Source: Camellia lanceoleosa (taxonomy: Eukaryota > Streptophyta > Magnoliopsida > Ericales > Theaceae). From it: a stretch of 64,000 bases of DNA. The notes under the pieces were generated by a model. It was not told the DNA's origin, searched no databases, and worked only from the letters and a program-made list of their open reading frames with translations. Below, piece after piece: positions 43,190-55,184 of this stretch (positions are counted from its first letter, which is position 1; each line of letters opens with the position of its first letter). The DNA lies in the NCBI GenBank assembly GCA_025200525.1, contig CM045758.1, positions 62,990,598-63,054,597 of the forward strand, read 5' to 3'. Made by a program: the position numbers and the translations under genes.

Positions 43190-46100
43190 TGTAGACGTTC
43201 CCGAATGCCCCGGGAGGGTTAAGTCCCGTTCCGTTCATATTGGGGTCACTACATTTCAAGGACTCAAATGTCACGGTTCTTAATCTTGAACCAAAAAGTC
43301 CAAATCTGGCAAATCGATTTTGAAAACAGATTTTTTTGAAAAGAAGTGCCAAACATGGACTGCTTTGCCAGATACAGAGTCGCCACCTAAATATTTTTTA
43401 TGGGAAATTTAGGAAACCCTGACTCGGTGCCAAAGGCCACGTGTCCATCATCACCAAAGTTGCCTCGGCTCGGGAACTTGGGTACGATTGGGGAAGGTCA
43501 CCTCGTGAGCACCCCCTCTCGTCCGGTCAAAGACCGGCCTCTACTAACCATGATATCTGATTTTGAAAACATTGTGCGTTCTGATTCCGGTTATTAGCCT
43601 AGGTTACTATGTGATGCGCACAACATAAAAGTATAGACCGGGTCGCCTGAATTGGGACAAAACATTTCATGTTCATTTTTGAAAAATGGTTTGCTACCCG
43701 TAGGTAGGCTTAAAATGCAGATTTTGCCACCCTCGGGTGGGCTTAAAACACTTGATGAATTGTTCCAATCCAAATAACCCAACCTCCACCCACAGGCATT
43801 GAAGGCAGTTATGTCACATAAGCAGTTAGCCTCACGGTAAGCATGTTATTCATGGCAGTCACTCACACGCATGCAAGGATGCTAAAGCATAAAAACTCAC
43901 CGAGTACTCCAAGCCAAAACAGAAACTATATTAGAAATCATGCATCATCCTAAGTATACAGAAATGCCTAATGCAACACATGCAAAAATGCAAACTATAG
44001 CAGGCTCGGCTATTCTAAACATGGCATATGGAATGCTACAGCTAACATGTATTCAACTTAGAATTGAAATACAAATGCAGTTAGTATGATGCGCCGAGCC
44101 CGGTGCATGCAAAACAGATGAATGAATGCAAACATGCTATCATACTGTATGCTAATAGAAACATGCCCTAATCTAACCATCATAAGCAGGTAAATAAAAG
44201 GGAAGAAAGACGTGGGGTTGGAAGACATACATCACACTCACGCACACTTATTACAATTATGCCCTCGCGCAGAGGGTCCGAATAAATATACAGTCCCGAA
44301 TAAAAGAATAGTACAGTCCAAATAATACAGTCCAAATATGTACAAATTCCTAATTAATTTACAACTTAACTAAGAAAATAATAAACTGGCATGCAAGCCA
44401 GGGACTGCCTTGATTCTGATGAATGATATATGTTTAGGCTGCCTTGCGCGGAAATCCACTGGGATGCCCCAATTAGCCTCTGTTTTGCAATTGTTCTTGG
44501 AAAGCGCGCCAAGCCTTGGAAGACTGCTGATTCTTGATTTTGCGGCAACAGAGAGCAGGAAAGGGGCATAGTAATGTATTTTCACAAATGTATGTATGCC
44601 TCGATCCTTGTGCCACCAATCACGCATATCGATGCATGATGGCCGAGGAGTCGAATTGCACAACTCAATATGAAATGAATGCATACGAAAATACAACAAA
44701 ACCTAACTCCATCATGGATAATCCGGAGTGTCGGTGACTGGAGAATTGAGACACATTCCGTCACTCGGAGTACGGAACGTACCTCATTTCCTGTGCCCGG
44801 GCTAGCTCCTATCTCGAACACGATGCAATATGCATGATATGCATGAAATGCAACTAAGATACAACCTAACATGCGAAAGGCTATGAAACGGCATACACAA
44901 TGCACGAGGAAACATGGCATACACGATGCGCTAACATACAACCTATCATACACAATGCTATGGAATGAAATGGCATACACAATGCAATATGGGCTTACAC
45001 TAACACAAGTGGACCTCGGCCACACTCACATAGGAGGCCATAATGATGAAAATGAGATAACTCAAGATGCGTGCATGCGTGCACGCGTGCACGTAAACCG
45101 AGAACCGAACTTACGACACGGAATGCCACTCTAACAAGACATGGCAAAATACAAAAAAATGGCATACTATCATGCAAAAATCAGAGGTAAAATGAGATGC
45201 AAAACAGCCCCGAAACCCGGTAAAATGAAACCCGATGCATGAAACGAATCCCGAAACACGGGTTTTGGCACATGAAATGGCCTGTAACTATACAATGCAT
45301 ACATAATTTAAATATGAAATAAAAAGAAAGAAGCAAGGAAGCCCCGAGAAAAGAATTTTTACAGTTTAGAGTGAAGCCAAACAGTGGGCCCAAGTAGGGC
45401 TAAATTAGCATACAAAAATGGCTCCGCCGGGGAGGTAATGAAGCAAGTCACAAATGATGACCCCAAACAGAGAAGGGGCCTTCTACAATATTGAAGAGGG
45501 ACCAAAAATATGATGTATTACAGTTTATGACAGACTCCAAAAACAGATACAAGTATGCTCAAAATGCTATGCAAGAAATAGGCCAACAAAGGGGCAAAGA
45601 AGCAAGTGGTGCATGGAGGTCTCAAAAAAGTGAGGGACCTTCAACAATGTTGAAGAGAGACCCAAAATAATGCTTTTTAAAGTTGATGGCCGAGCTCAAA
45701 ACAGTGTACAAATAGGCTCAAAATATCATGCAAAATGAGGCCACCAAAAGGGCTATAACATGAAGTATACAAAGGGTGTCTCAAACAGCTATAGACCCTT
45801 AATGAAAAATTAAGAGGGGGTCAAAATAAGGCTCTTTTCAGTTCGGACCAAGGTCCAAAAACAGAATTTCAATAAGCTAATAAATCATGCAAAAATGGGG
45901 ACCAAAGAGGGGTACAATGGCAAGTGGTACATCAAGGTCCCAAACAGTGGTGAGCCCTTCTTAAATGTTGAAGAAGAGCTCAAAATAAGTCTATCTACAG
46001 TTTACATCATGCTCCAAAACAGATTACACATAGGCCAAAAATACTATGCAAAATTATGGCATAAAGAAGGGTAATAAAGCAAGTGCAAGATGAGGGTCCC

Positions 46101-46475
46101 AAACAGGGTAAGACCCTTAATGAAACAGAAAAATGAGCTCAAAAAAATGACATTTCCAGTTATGGCTGGAGCTCAAAACAGTAAGAAAAGAGGGCTAAGA
46201 AATGGTACAAAAATGAGCTAGAAAAGGGGGAAGTGATGCTTACCCTTGAAGACTAAGCCTTGGCTACCTCTTGGACTAAAAAATGGTGCCTCCTAGCCTT
46301 TGAGAAGAGCTCCAAGCTGCTGGAAATGGAAGTGGTAGTGTAGTGCTAGGTGGTGATGAAGAAAGGGGGGTAGAACTTGGTTGTTTTTTAGGGTTAAAGA
46401 GGGAGATGGAGGGAGGTATGTATATGCAAGCTCAAGGCAATTTTTTCCAACCCTTGGACCAATGGTGGAGGCCAG

Positions 46476-46484
46476 TTATATAGA
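46476..46484 (-). promoter_or_regulatory. Candidate TATA box of the T3 LTR promoter
   Basis: The minus strand reads TCTATATAA, about 1.09 kb into the LTR in element orientation, followed by a pyrimidine-rich leader with CTCCCTCCATCTCCCTC. GGCCGGCC palindromes lie 140-370 bp upstream. Confidence 0.6.
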
Positions 46485-46620
46485 CCAAAGAGGGGGAGAA
46501 AAGGAGGGAAAAAAATGGGGAGAAAACAAGCCAAGTTTCCCCCCAAAAGTTGTCCCCCCGGATACAGATTTTTTGGGAAAAAAAAGTATACAGCTGTAAT
46601 GTACTCACCCTGAGGAGCAA

Positions 46621-46855
46621 GGCCGGCCAGGTTTTGGAGCTGCAGGTGGCTGGCCGGCCACCCCCTATGGCCAGCCGGCCAGGGGTCAAAAAGGCCAAGG
46701 TGAATTAATGGCCGGCCACCACAAATTGGTGTCCTCCCAGATGCCCTCAACACAGCCTTGTGGTCCAAAATTGGAGGAAGTGAAACAGGAGAGAGAACAA
46801 GCCATTTTTCAAAGGGGTTCAAAAGATTCAGATGGAATTACTGGCCGGCCATATG
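46621..46855. repeat. GGCCGGCCA palindrome cluster in the T3 LTR
   Basis: Five copies of (T)GGCCGGCCA(C) or CCAGCCGGCCAG in 235 bp, near 46622, 46652, 46674, 46709 and 46843. Confidence 0.88.
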
Positions 46856-47567
46856 ACATTTGTGTCCTCCCAGATGTGTACAACACAAATATGTGGTTTG
46901 GAGCTGAAGAAAGTGGCCTTAGGGTGGTCAACATTGGCTTTGAAGTGAGAAAAATGGGCGTCGGAGGGCGATGAAGGAATATAACTGGGTGCTGAAATAA
47001 ATACTGGCCTCTCAACCTTCTATGACCTTCCTGGTGATGAAACAGAGGTCCCTGCCAAAAATGAACGAAAACCGATGCAAGATGAAGGTTCGGGGGTCGA
47101 AACGCGCAATGCAATCGATGCCCCGAAAATCGATCATAGGCACCGGAGTGGTGTTCGACCACGGCGGGTCTTCGCACTACGGTCCCTCAAAAAGGAGTAA
47201 ATAAGATGCATGCCAAAAACCGGAGCAAACGGCGGTAGTTAGGCGGTCGAACCAAGGCACACGGCCTGACGGCTCCGAAAATCGAGAACCGGGCTCCGAA
47301 ATGGAAAGAATGGCCTACAACTGCGAAATGTAGCCCACGGCCACTGAGAGATGGTCTACGAGACCTCTCCCTCCCTTTGGGAAGAGAAACAGAGAAAACC
47401 GAGCCTGGTTCGCAAACCGAGGTAAGGCACAGAAAACCCCGGAAGTTCGGAGGCAAGGCTCACGGCCGAGACTCTGAAACCTCTGGACGAGCACGATATG
47501 CAACATCACCAAGCGCTCAATCGGTGACGTCTGAGTCTTAAGGTCGGTCAAAAATGGGGTGTCTACA

Positions 47568-47584
47568 GTTGCCCCTCTTTGACA
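47568..47584 (-). promoter_or_regulatory. Polypurine tract of T3
   Basis: The minus strand reads CTGTCAAAGAGGGGCAAC directly before the 3' LTR. It would prime plus-strand DNA synthesis. Confidence 0.82.
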
Positions 47585-48477
47585 GAACTCGGAAGTCACT
47601 AGTGACAGGAGTGAATGTCAAAGCCCAGAGACGACCCATTTTTGAGAAGGCCGAAGACTTAGACAATCATACAAGATGAACAGAGATATGCCCGCAGGCA
47701 AGGGGGCAAAATGCAAAGCGATATGTACAGAGCCAAATGTAACTTAATGATCATGCAAATGCAGCAAGCTGTAATGAGGCAAGTATTCGCAAATAGATGC
47801 AACAGTTTTAAGCAAGAATGCAAAGCAACAACTGCATTTCATGCAGTTAAGAATGCGGAGAATTGTTCAACTCTCGTCACGTCTCACACGGAGAAGATAC
47901 GATACCTGCGCGATTCGTTCGTCGCACTACCAATGAACCGTACATACAATATTGTGCCTGCGAAAGAGAGAAACTCAACAAGCACAACATGTTTAGCAAG
48001 ATATATCCAATGTGATATCGAAAGTTCGACAAAAGCGGTGTCGGTGGGTGAATGCATCGCAGTGCGAGAAAGGAGCGTGCGTGACAACGCAAGCTTAAAC
48101 ACAGAGGCATGGTAATATCAAGAAAACATGCATGACAATGCAAGTATGTTCATGAGAATGCAAGTTATGTGCATGATAATGCAAAACGAGCATAAATTAG
48201 GGTGCACGTTTGTTTCGAAACAACGAGCAAGGAAACGCGCGTTTCGGCGAAGGCAACTTGATCGTGGCCTCTGGTTCACCCCCGGAGGGGTTACAACATG
48301 TTTTGAAAAGGATACACTTTGATTTTGATGAATAATGATGAGACACATGTCAGAAATTGAAGTCAAGTTCCCATGAGCGATTTCGTGATGAAGTGCACTT
48401 TTCTTGAACTTTTTCAAGTCCCGGGAACTCCAATCTTCCTCAAAATTTGCAGAGAGCTAGGTGGGCATGTGGGGAAC
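47585..48477. other. Noncoding stretch between the T3 3' LTR and the PMD-like gene
   Basis: Includes ATGCAA-rich sequence (47700-48200) that resembles the inner part of the LTRs. The 134-codon frame at 47711-48115 has biased, repetitive composition and no domain; not called. Confidence 0.55.
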
Positions 48478-48570
48478 ACCACCGGCCACTTTTCTTCCCC
48501 AGGGGAGGCCACCGGCCACTTTTCAAAAAGAGAATGGCTCGCCAGCTAAAAGGTGGCTGGCCACCACCCC
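48478..48570. repeat. GGCCAC palindromic motifs upstream of the PMD-like gene
   Basis: ACCGGCCACTTTT occurs twice (48482 and 48511), followed by GCTCGCCAGC and GGTGGCTGGCCACCACC. These are decayed forms of the GGCCGGCCAC motif, 390-480 bp before the ATG. Confidence 0.75.
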
Positions 48571-48956
48571 AAATCCGCGGGCATTTTGGTCTTTTCACCT
48601 TCTTTTCTTTAAATCTACTTACCCAAACACTTTGAGCTCATAACTTTAGGTCCGAAATCATCTTCTCCTCCCTCCCAAACCATTTTCCTCTCCAGATCTG
48701 AGCTCTATACGCGTTTTTCAACCCCCCACGCAAGTTGTTTTCGCGAAAACTTTCAGTTTTAAACACTTTGAACCGATTAAATTTTGATTTCGGGGCTTCT
48801 TTTCTCGTTTTCACCACTTGAGGTAAGTTTGTCTCAATATTTGGAAGATTTTCTCGGGGGTTGACTTTTGTTGACTTTTTCATTTCCCGAGAGTTGACTT
48901 TTGTTGACTTTTTCCAATTTTGGCTCATTTTTGCTCATTTTTGCAGATTTTCTGAA

Positions 48957-51900
48957 ATGGCCAGTCATTTTCCTCACGGCGGAGGTCCTCCGGGTGCCGG
49001 GGATGATTTTGATATCATGACTCTGCCTCCGAGGGTTCGACCCTTCATTCCCGAGAGGTACGCCCAGCCGGCACACGTTCTTCCACAGGCCGTTTTTCGT
49101 CACTTCATTAACTTTAATGAGCGAGCACCCGGAGATCTGCTTCTGCGGGAGCCAGAGTATCACCTCTCCCACGAGGCACGAGAGGTATTTACTTCGTTTT
49201 TTTACCTTTTCTGCAACATATTCTGTGTTTTTTCACGCACTTCGTGTCTTTGCCATGTTTGTCTGCTCATTTTGAGTAAGCAGCTTATTTAGAATGTTTA
49301 GTTCATGGCACAGCATCCTGTTTGCATTTTGAACACACAATTTAATCACTTGAATTTCTGAACACTGGGCCCATAAATTGATTGTGGACGCACGGCATAC
49401 ACTGGTGGGGAATTGAACACACGGCCCAATACTTGAATTCTGAGATGAACACACACAGCCCATTCTTTGATGTCGAACACACAGTTCATTGTTGAGGTGA
49501 ACACACGGCACACACTGATTAAGAGTTGAACACGCAGCCCAAACATTTGAGATGAACACGCAGCCCATATTTTGATGTCGAACACATAGCTCGTCGTTGA
49601 GGTGAACACACGGCACACACTGATTGAGAATAGAACACGCAGCCCTAACTCGGATTTTCTGAACACACAGCCCAAATTGAAGGTGAACACGCAGCACACA
49701 CTGATTGAGAGTAGAACACGCAGCCCTAACTCAGATTTTCTGAACACACAGCCCAAATTGAAGGTGAACACGCAGCACACACTGATTGAGAGTAGAACAC
49801 GTAGCCCTAACTCGGATTTTCTAAACACACAGCCCAAATTGAAGGTGAACACGCAGCACACACTGATTGAGAGTAGAACACGCAGCCCTAAACATTTGAG
49901 ATGAACACGCAGCCCATATTGAAGGTGAACACACAACACACACTGATTGAGAGTAGAACACGCAGCCCATATTTTGATGTCGAACACACAACTCGTCGTT
50001 GAGGTGAACACACGGCACACACTGATTGAGAATAGAACACACAAAGCCATTTTACTTCAGACGCAAATTTTATTTACTTGCAATACGCCTTATTCATTTC
50101 ATTTACACACAGCTCATTCATTTTATACTGACACATGTATTCATTCTAAATGCAGGTTGGTTCTCGCACTGTGCGGGGATACGGCTCCACCGCTGCTAGA
50201 GATTGGTATGCTGAGCTCCCGGAGGCTGTCCAGGATTTAGTTGATTTGGCAGGGTTTGGGTCCTTCTGCGTTGGGTTATCGCGTTGTCCTGCCAGGAGGA
50301 CACTGATGGCGGCTTTGGTGAAGAGATGGTGGGACACCACCAACTCCTTTCATTTTTCCGCCACTGGGGATTTGACTATGACCCCGCTGGATTTTGCTGT
50401 ATTGACTGGCCTAGACATAGGAGGTTAGCCCATTCCTTACGACGAGGACATGGGCAAATGGGAGGCCGCTTGGATACATTTGCTGGGGGCCCGCCCGCCT
50501 GTTGATAGAGCTTCAGGGAGAGTCCGATACACCTGGTTCTCTTCCCATTTTCGGAGGGAGGGGATGGAGCCCGGGACTCCTGAGGAGGCAGAGCAGTATG
50601 CTCGTGGTTTTCTTATGTTCCTCTTCGGGACTACTCTGTTTGCCGATAGAGGGAACACGGTTGGGTCAGATCTGCTGAGCGCCTGTGGACCTATCACAGG
50701 TCGGACGGTACGACTGGGGTGGCGCCGACCTGGCTACCCTTTACTGCTACATGAGCGCGACGTCCCGAGGGCAGGGAGACTTACTTGGCGGTTATTGGAA
50801 AGCCTGGGAGGTACTTTCTGTCCTCTTGATTTACATTTCTACTCCTCATCACTTGTACATTGCACACACAACGCACTTTACACTCTGTATTTTGCTCTCA
50901 GCACTTTGTATTTACATTCTACACTGCTTTCCTCAGTTATGGGTCTACGTATATTTCCCGACGTTAGCCCCAGAGTTGGTGGTGGCAGGGCCCCTCATGA
51001 CCCCGTACTCACTAGTATTCGAGGGCCAGCACCGGCCGAGACCCCGAGAGACTCTCTTTTATCTATGGCAGTATTTTGACACTGTGCGGACGACGGAGGT
51101 ATTTCAGAACTCTCAGTCCCTTCCGTTTTCATCTTTGATCTGCCCCGTATATTCTCGATTTCTGATTGGTTTATGCACTGGTTATCCGCAGATTACATGG
51201 CAGCCCTGGGCGCCCTTGGGTGATGGTCTCAGATTTTAGTATGCCGGAGGATCGGGTACCTCCCAGTACAAGATCCTGCTTGAAGGACCGGTTGGTAGAG
51301 CATGGTTTCTGGGGGAACGCTATGCTGTATGGGGGTACACTTCTCAGACCCTCCCAAAGACTCAACAAGATATGGATCGGCCGATAGGCTCTCTTCCCAA
51401 GATGTTGTTAGTGCTATGCTGGGCACTGATGCTTTGCTACATCTTGAGGAGGAGGACTATGCCACTTATCGCCACGATATCCGATGCCTCCTTGACGGGA
51501 GTGCGACCACATCGAGGCCTCATTGGTGTGCCATCTTCGAGTCAGGCTCGTGCTACAGATATCCCTTCCTCCAGCAGGGCTGGTAGGTCTAGAGATGGGG
51601 GTGGGTCGGTTCCCCCGATCCCTCCGACTCTTCATCATCCTGGGTGGCCAGACATGCCGACCGAGTTGACGAGTTGGCGATTTGGGGCTCCTTACCAGGT
51701 CCCACTGGAGCCTCCCCTTCCTGACCATAGATATGTCAAAGATCCTGATTCACCACCGGTATGCTTTACAGCTTTGATTTATCAGTCGGATACTTGGACA
51801 TTCATTCCTTTACTGATGGTTTTGCATTTGTATTTGTAGCCTCCTGTTGAGTACGTGGATGAGATGCTTGGAGTGATGGCCGCATTTGAGGGCATGATCC

Positions 51901-52463
51901 TGCGGAGAGAGGCACAACTAGCCATTATGGGTGTGCAGGTACTGTTCATCTTTCTTGCATTTATCATATTTCTGATGACACGCTGGTTTCGAACATTCTA
52001 CTGCATTGATAGGCTGTTTGTGTAGAACACATCTGACACACACCCCACTCACATATTGTACTTGCATCTGATTTTCACATTTGAACTGATGTATTGAACT
52101 CTTCACTTTCAGATGCCTCCTGTATATGCTCCGCCACGGGCCGGGCCACCCGGGCCTTCTCAGGGAGGTCGATCGTCTGGACCTTTTCGAGGCGCTGGGC
52201 CATCTGGGCCCTTTCGAGGAGCTAGGCCATCCAGGCCTTTCCGAGGAGCTCGAGGAGGGTCCTCTCGCAGACGCAGGGCACATATTATAGAGGCGGAGCC
52301 TGATGAGGATGAGGAGGAGGAGGTCGCAGATCGTCAGCTGGAGACATCCGCTGAGGAGGGGGATTCCGGTCTTGGTTCCAAGAGCGGAGGCGAGGCTGAG
52401 GGGGATCCTAAGGATGACAGCTTCGACCCGGATGATGATGGTGGTGCAGAGGTTGTCTCGTAG
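48957..52463 (+). pseudogene. T3 antisense accessory gene: plant-mobile-domain-like protein, six exons
   Basis: Plus strand, opposite to pol. Exons by GT...AG sites: 48957-49184, 50156-50810, 50937-51098, 51192-51758, 51840-51938 and 52113-52463; all introns are phase 0, total ~686 codons. Exon 2 has RDWYAELPEAVQDLVDLAGF, LMAALVKRWWDTTNSFHFSA and MTPLDFAVLTGLDIGG, the pattern of the plant mobile domain (PMD, as in MAIN/MAIL proteins). Downstream are YDWGGADLATLYCYMSATSR and LWVYVYFPTLAPE. The last exon is rich in Gly/Arg/Pro and then Asp/Glu. Lesions: an in-frame TAG at 50426-50428, one extra base in exon 2 (655 nt, near 50685) and frame changes in exon 4. It probably acted in the nucleus; role in the element unknown. 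Confidence 0.75.
49336..50045. repeat. Minisatellite filling intron 1 of the PMD-like gene
   Basis: Built from variants of GAACACRCRGCCCA. The core (about 49620-49890) has four near-identical 81-bp units with CTGATTGAGAGTAGAACACG and TTCTGAACACACAGCCC. 81 is a multiple of three, which explains the long repetitive frames on both strands here; they are not genes. Confidence 0.93.
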
Positions 52464-52667
52464 AAGAGGATGAGGAGGGCCTCTCATTCCCGCTCCCGAG
52501 GGTATTGATGCTGCTGTTTCCTGCTTTATTTTCCTTTTTGCTAGTAGTTTGTAGCACTTTGCATATTGTTAGGCAGTTTTATTTTCTGTAAAACTTGTAC
52601 CTTTATTTGTAAAAGGAAATATGATGGGGTGAAACAGCTTTTGAAAACGTGTTGTATTTTTATGCTC

Positions 52668-53123
52668 TTAGCATCGCATCGTATCATTTTGCACAAAAAT
52701 GGGATTGAATGGAAATGTGCACTGTGTATTTACCGGGTCAGGTAATGAACCGACGCAACAAATCAAATAACTCGACTCACTAAGAAATAACATAATCTTA
52801 GTAAGTTTACAACTCGATAAGCAAAATACAACAATGTTAACGACACGATAAACATGACTTAACAAAATTGCGTAAACAAAGAGTAACAACTCAAAACACA
52901 AAATACAACAGCTCGACAAAACTTACAACTCGATAAACAAAGCGACAACTCGATAAGAAAAAATTACAACTTGATAAACAAAACAAAGTGTACTTCGGAC
53001 GGTCTGGGCAACAGAATGCATCCGAAACAGAGGGAAATGGAGGCCTTCGATACATCCGATGCTTGGAAATGCCTGGAACTTTCCTCTGGAGGGCAAAACA
53101 GGACCAAAGGCATACATTGGAGC
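52668..53123. other. Noncoding stretch between the two antisense genes
   Basis: Contains degenerate repeats of ACAACTCGATAA(G/A)CAAA (52800-52980). Frames on both strands lack domains. It separates the 3' end of the PMD-like gene from the promoter of the DUF7745-like gene. Confidence 0.6.
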
Positions 53124-53217
53124 ATGGCCGGCCACTTTTTGGAGCTGGCCGGCCACTTTTTTGTATCTGAGGGGAGAAATGTGGCCGGCCAGCTAGAAAA
53201 GGTGGCCGGCCAGCCAC
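53124..53217. repeat. GGCCGGCCA cluster upstream of the DUF7745-like gene
   Basis: Four copies of TGGCCGGCCA(C/G) in 94 bp (near 53125, 53147, 53182 and 53203), two of them followed by CTTTTT. Same motif as in the T3 LTR. Confidence 0.92.
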
Positions 53218-53271
53218 TTATTTCAGCAGCCATCAAATTTTTGACACGTGTCCCCTGAATAGTGTCCCATC

Positions 53272-53283
53272 CTCTATAAAAGC
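53272..53283 (+). promoter_or_regulatory. TATA box of the DUF7745-like antisense gene
   Basis: CTCTATAAAAGC, about 96 bp before the ATG at 53379, with a C/A-rich leader after it. A G-box (ACACGTGT, 53245-53252) lies 20 bp upstream and the GGCCGGCC cluster 60-150 bp upstream. Together they look like a real plant promoter inside the element. Confidence 0.7.
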
Positions 53284-53378
53284 TCCAACCTCGGGACTCA
53301 TTCATTTCATCACTGCCTTGCACAAATAAACGGAGGCATTTCTCACAGAAAATCTCACATCTTGGATCTCTTCTCTAG

Positions 53379-54614
53379 ATGGCTCGGAAAAGTTGAATTT
53401 TCGAGGTTTCGGCTTGAATGCACTATTCCCACTGAGCCGCACTCCACTGCACTTTCCCTTCCTCCATGCCGCGGCGAGGTTTTGGAACCCAGTGACGCAT
53501 GTCTTCAGCTTTGGCGGGCAAGAGGTATGTCCAACTTTCGAAGATTTTCAGGTTTTGATGGAATCTGAGTGTTGTGAAGAAATTCTGCCTCAATTTCGCT
53601 TTGGCCATGCCCAAGCTTTAGGGGAAATGTGTGGCTCACCATGCATGATGCTCGGTCTCTGATCTGCAACGGGGAACTGGACGTTCTCGGCTTGATCCAT
53701 CGCTTTTCTGATGCTGGCGACCGCGACAACCATTATTGGCAAGGCTTTCGGCAACACGCCCTTTGCTTGTGTATGCTATCCCACTTTCTGCTCACTTCAG
53801 GATTTGGTGGATCTAGCATCCGTCTAGTTGAAGTTGCTCACGGCTTGAGAGAAGGAAAGAGTTGTATTGCTATGACATTGGCCGAGACGCTGATGGGTTT
53901 GGATGCTTTCTATCGCTGGGAGACGACCAGATTTGCAGGGAGTCCACTATTGCTACAGGTAATGTTTCCCACCCAATCTCGCATATATATTTGTTCACAT
54001 CACTCGGCCCTCAGGCTCGGTTTTTCTCACAAAACCCTTTTCTTACTTTTCTCTCATCGCACATCTCTCTATTCTTTATTCTCTCATTTTTCATCCCTCC
54101 CCAAGTATGGTTGATGGATAAATTGCAGGTTGTGGACTCTTGTCCAGCCTACTCAGCCCGCGGCTACTTCTTTCGCCAACGCTTAGTTGATGCCCCTGAT
54201 GAAAGGTGGTGGTTCAACTGGATGTGCAACTTGTCCGCAGATCGCATTGCTTGGCGTTGTCCTTGGCTTAATCTCCCGACAATGGGTTATAGCATGTCCC
54301 AACTGATCGGGATTTAGTTGATTGGTCTGACCCATCGTAGTATTCTACTTTCCGCTCTTGCCTCGGCCATTGGTCATGATCAGACTTGCCCACCGGAGGG
54401 GATTGAGTATCCGGTTGCTTTCCCGGTCCGAGGCGCACAACTTGCTCGATATGCCGCGGTATGGAGGACTAGAGAACTCCTGGCCCCCGCCCCTACTTTC
54501 AACTGCACTTTGTCTGACGAGTGCTGGGATTGGCTCAATGAGGAGGCACAGACTGGGCCCAGCTTGGCATCAGAGGCTTCGACTAGCTCTGGGAAGGGGT
54601 GCAGGGACACCTGA
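53379..54614 (+). pseudogene. T3 antisense accessory gene: DUF7745-like protein
   Basis: Plus strand, opposite to pol. The ATG at 53379 opens Met-Ala-Arg-Lys and then meets a stop; the frame resumes after a 1-base shift. The body reads AAARFWNPVTHVFSFGGQEV, CPTFEDFQVLME, then (after another shift) LDVLGLIHRFSDAGDRD, SHFLLTSGFGGSSIRLVEVA and MTLAETLMGLDAFYRWE ... FAGSPLLLQ up to a donor at 53958/53959. After the intron (acceptor near 54105) comes WLMDKLQVVDSCPAY, then a TAG at 54315-54317, and ARYAAVWRTRELLAPAP. This layout fits a plant protein family often found next to retroelements (DUF7745-like, named from memory). Function is unknown. Confidence 0.6.
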
Positions 54615-55184
54615 CTTGACTATGCCCCAGATTTATTACTTTATTAGTACTTTCAAGTTTTCATTATGAGTGTAATAAAAAGCAACTTCAATTGTATGCA
54701 AGAGCAGGAGAATTCTGTTTTGAAATCAATGAAATTGAAGGTTGTGGTACTGAAAATTTTCCGCTTTGGTCCAAAAATGGTCTTAGTTATGAAAAGATTA
54801 ATTTGAACAAAGTCAACTTTTATTAAAAATTTTCAAAACTAATTTCGATATGGATCAGAACTGGACACGCCTGAGATCTGTCACTGAGATGCACAACCCC
54901 GGATCCTAGCAACTGGAAAGTTGCCCCTAGTCTGAATGCTATGGCAGCACTGTTATGGCAATGGAAAGTTACCCCTAGTCTGAATAGCACTGTACCGGAG
55001 ATCACGATGAATGCTGATGGACAAAGATGACTGAGATGATCAATATGGACAAAGTTGATCCGGGAAAAGGTTGTGGCTGAACTTCAGAATGAAGCTGCCT
55101 ACGTATCCCAAGGATTGGAATCAAGCCTTACGTAGTTCAGGCTTAGGTTCGCTCGGGTATTTTCACTCTCCTTTTGCGCTCTAA
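54615..55184. other. Noncoding stretch between the two convergent T3 transcription units
   Basis: Follows the stop of the plus-strand DUF7745-like gene. Contains a duplicated GGAAAGTT(G/A)CCCCTAGTCTGAAT block (54915 and 54963) and no domain-bearing frame. The two strands' genes converge here. Confidence 0.65.

Larger units (their letters stand above)
43190..47567 (-). repeat. 3' LTR of T3 (4.4 kb)
   Basis: TGTAGACG...GTGTCTACA in plus reading; in element orientation it begins TGTAGACACCCC. Homologous to the LTRs at 1-2913 and 5118-9798. A GGCCGGCCA cluster (46621-46855) lies upstream of a TATA box (46476-46484) in element orientation. It lacks the second palindrome block present in the LTR at 5118. 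No protein is encoded; the many ORFs are spurious. Confidence 0.92.

Noticed and set aside
45061..45100. GCGTGCATGCGTGCACGCGTGCACG stretch as a special palindrome site
   Set aside because: It is a short alternating purine-pyrimidine run inside the LTR, not repeated at other promoter-like places. (Only the general pattern is notable: possible Z-DNA-prone sequence.)
47711..48115. 134-codon frame between the T3 LTR and the PMD-like gene
   Set aside because: ATGCAA-rich LTR-like sequence without a domain, no intron context and no related motif elsewhere.
49346..50050. 234-codon minus-strand frame, the longest antisense to the PMD-like gene
   Set aside because: It reads through the 81-bp minisatellite of an intron; the repeat length keeps frames open on both strands and no domain is present.
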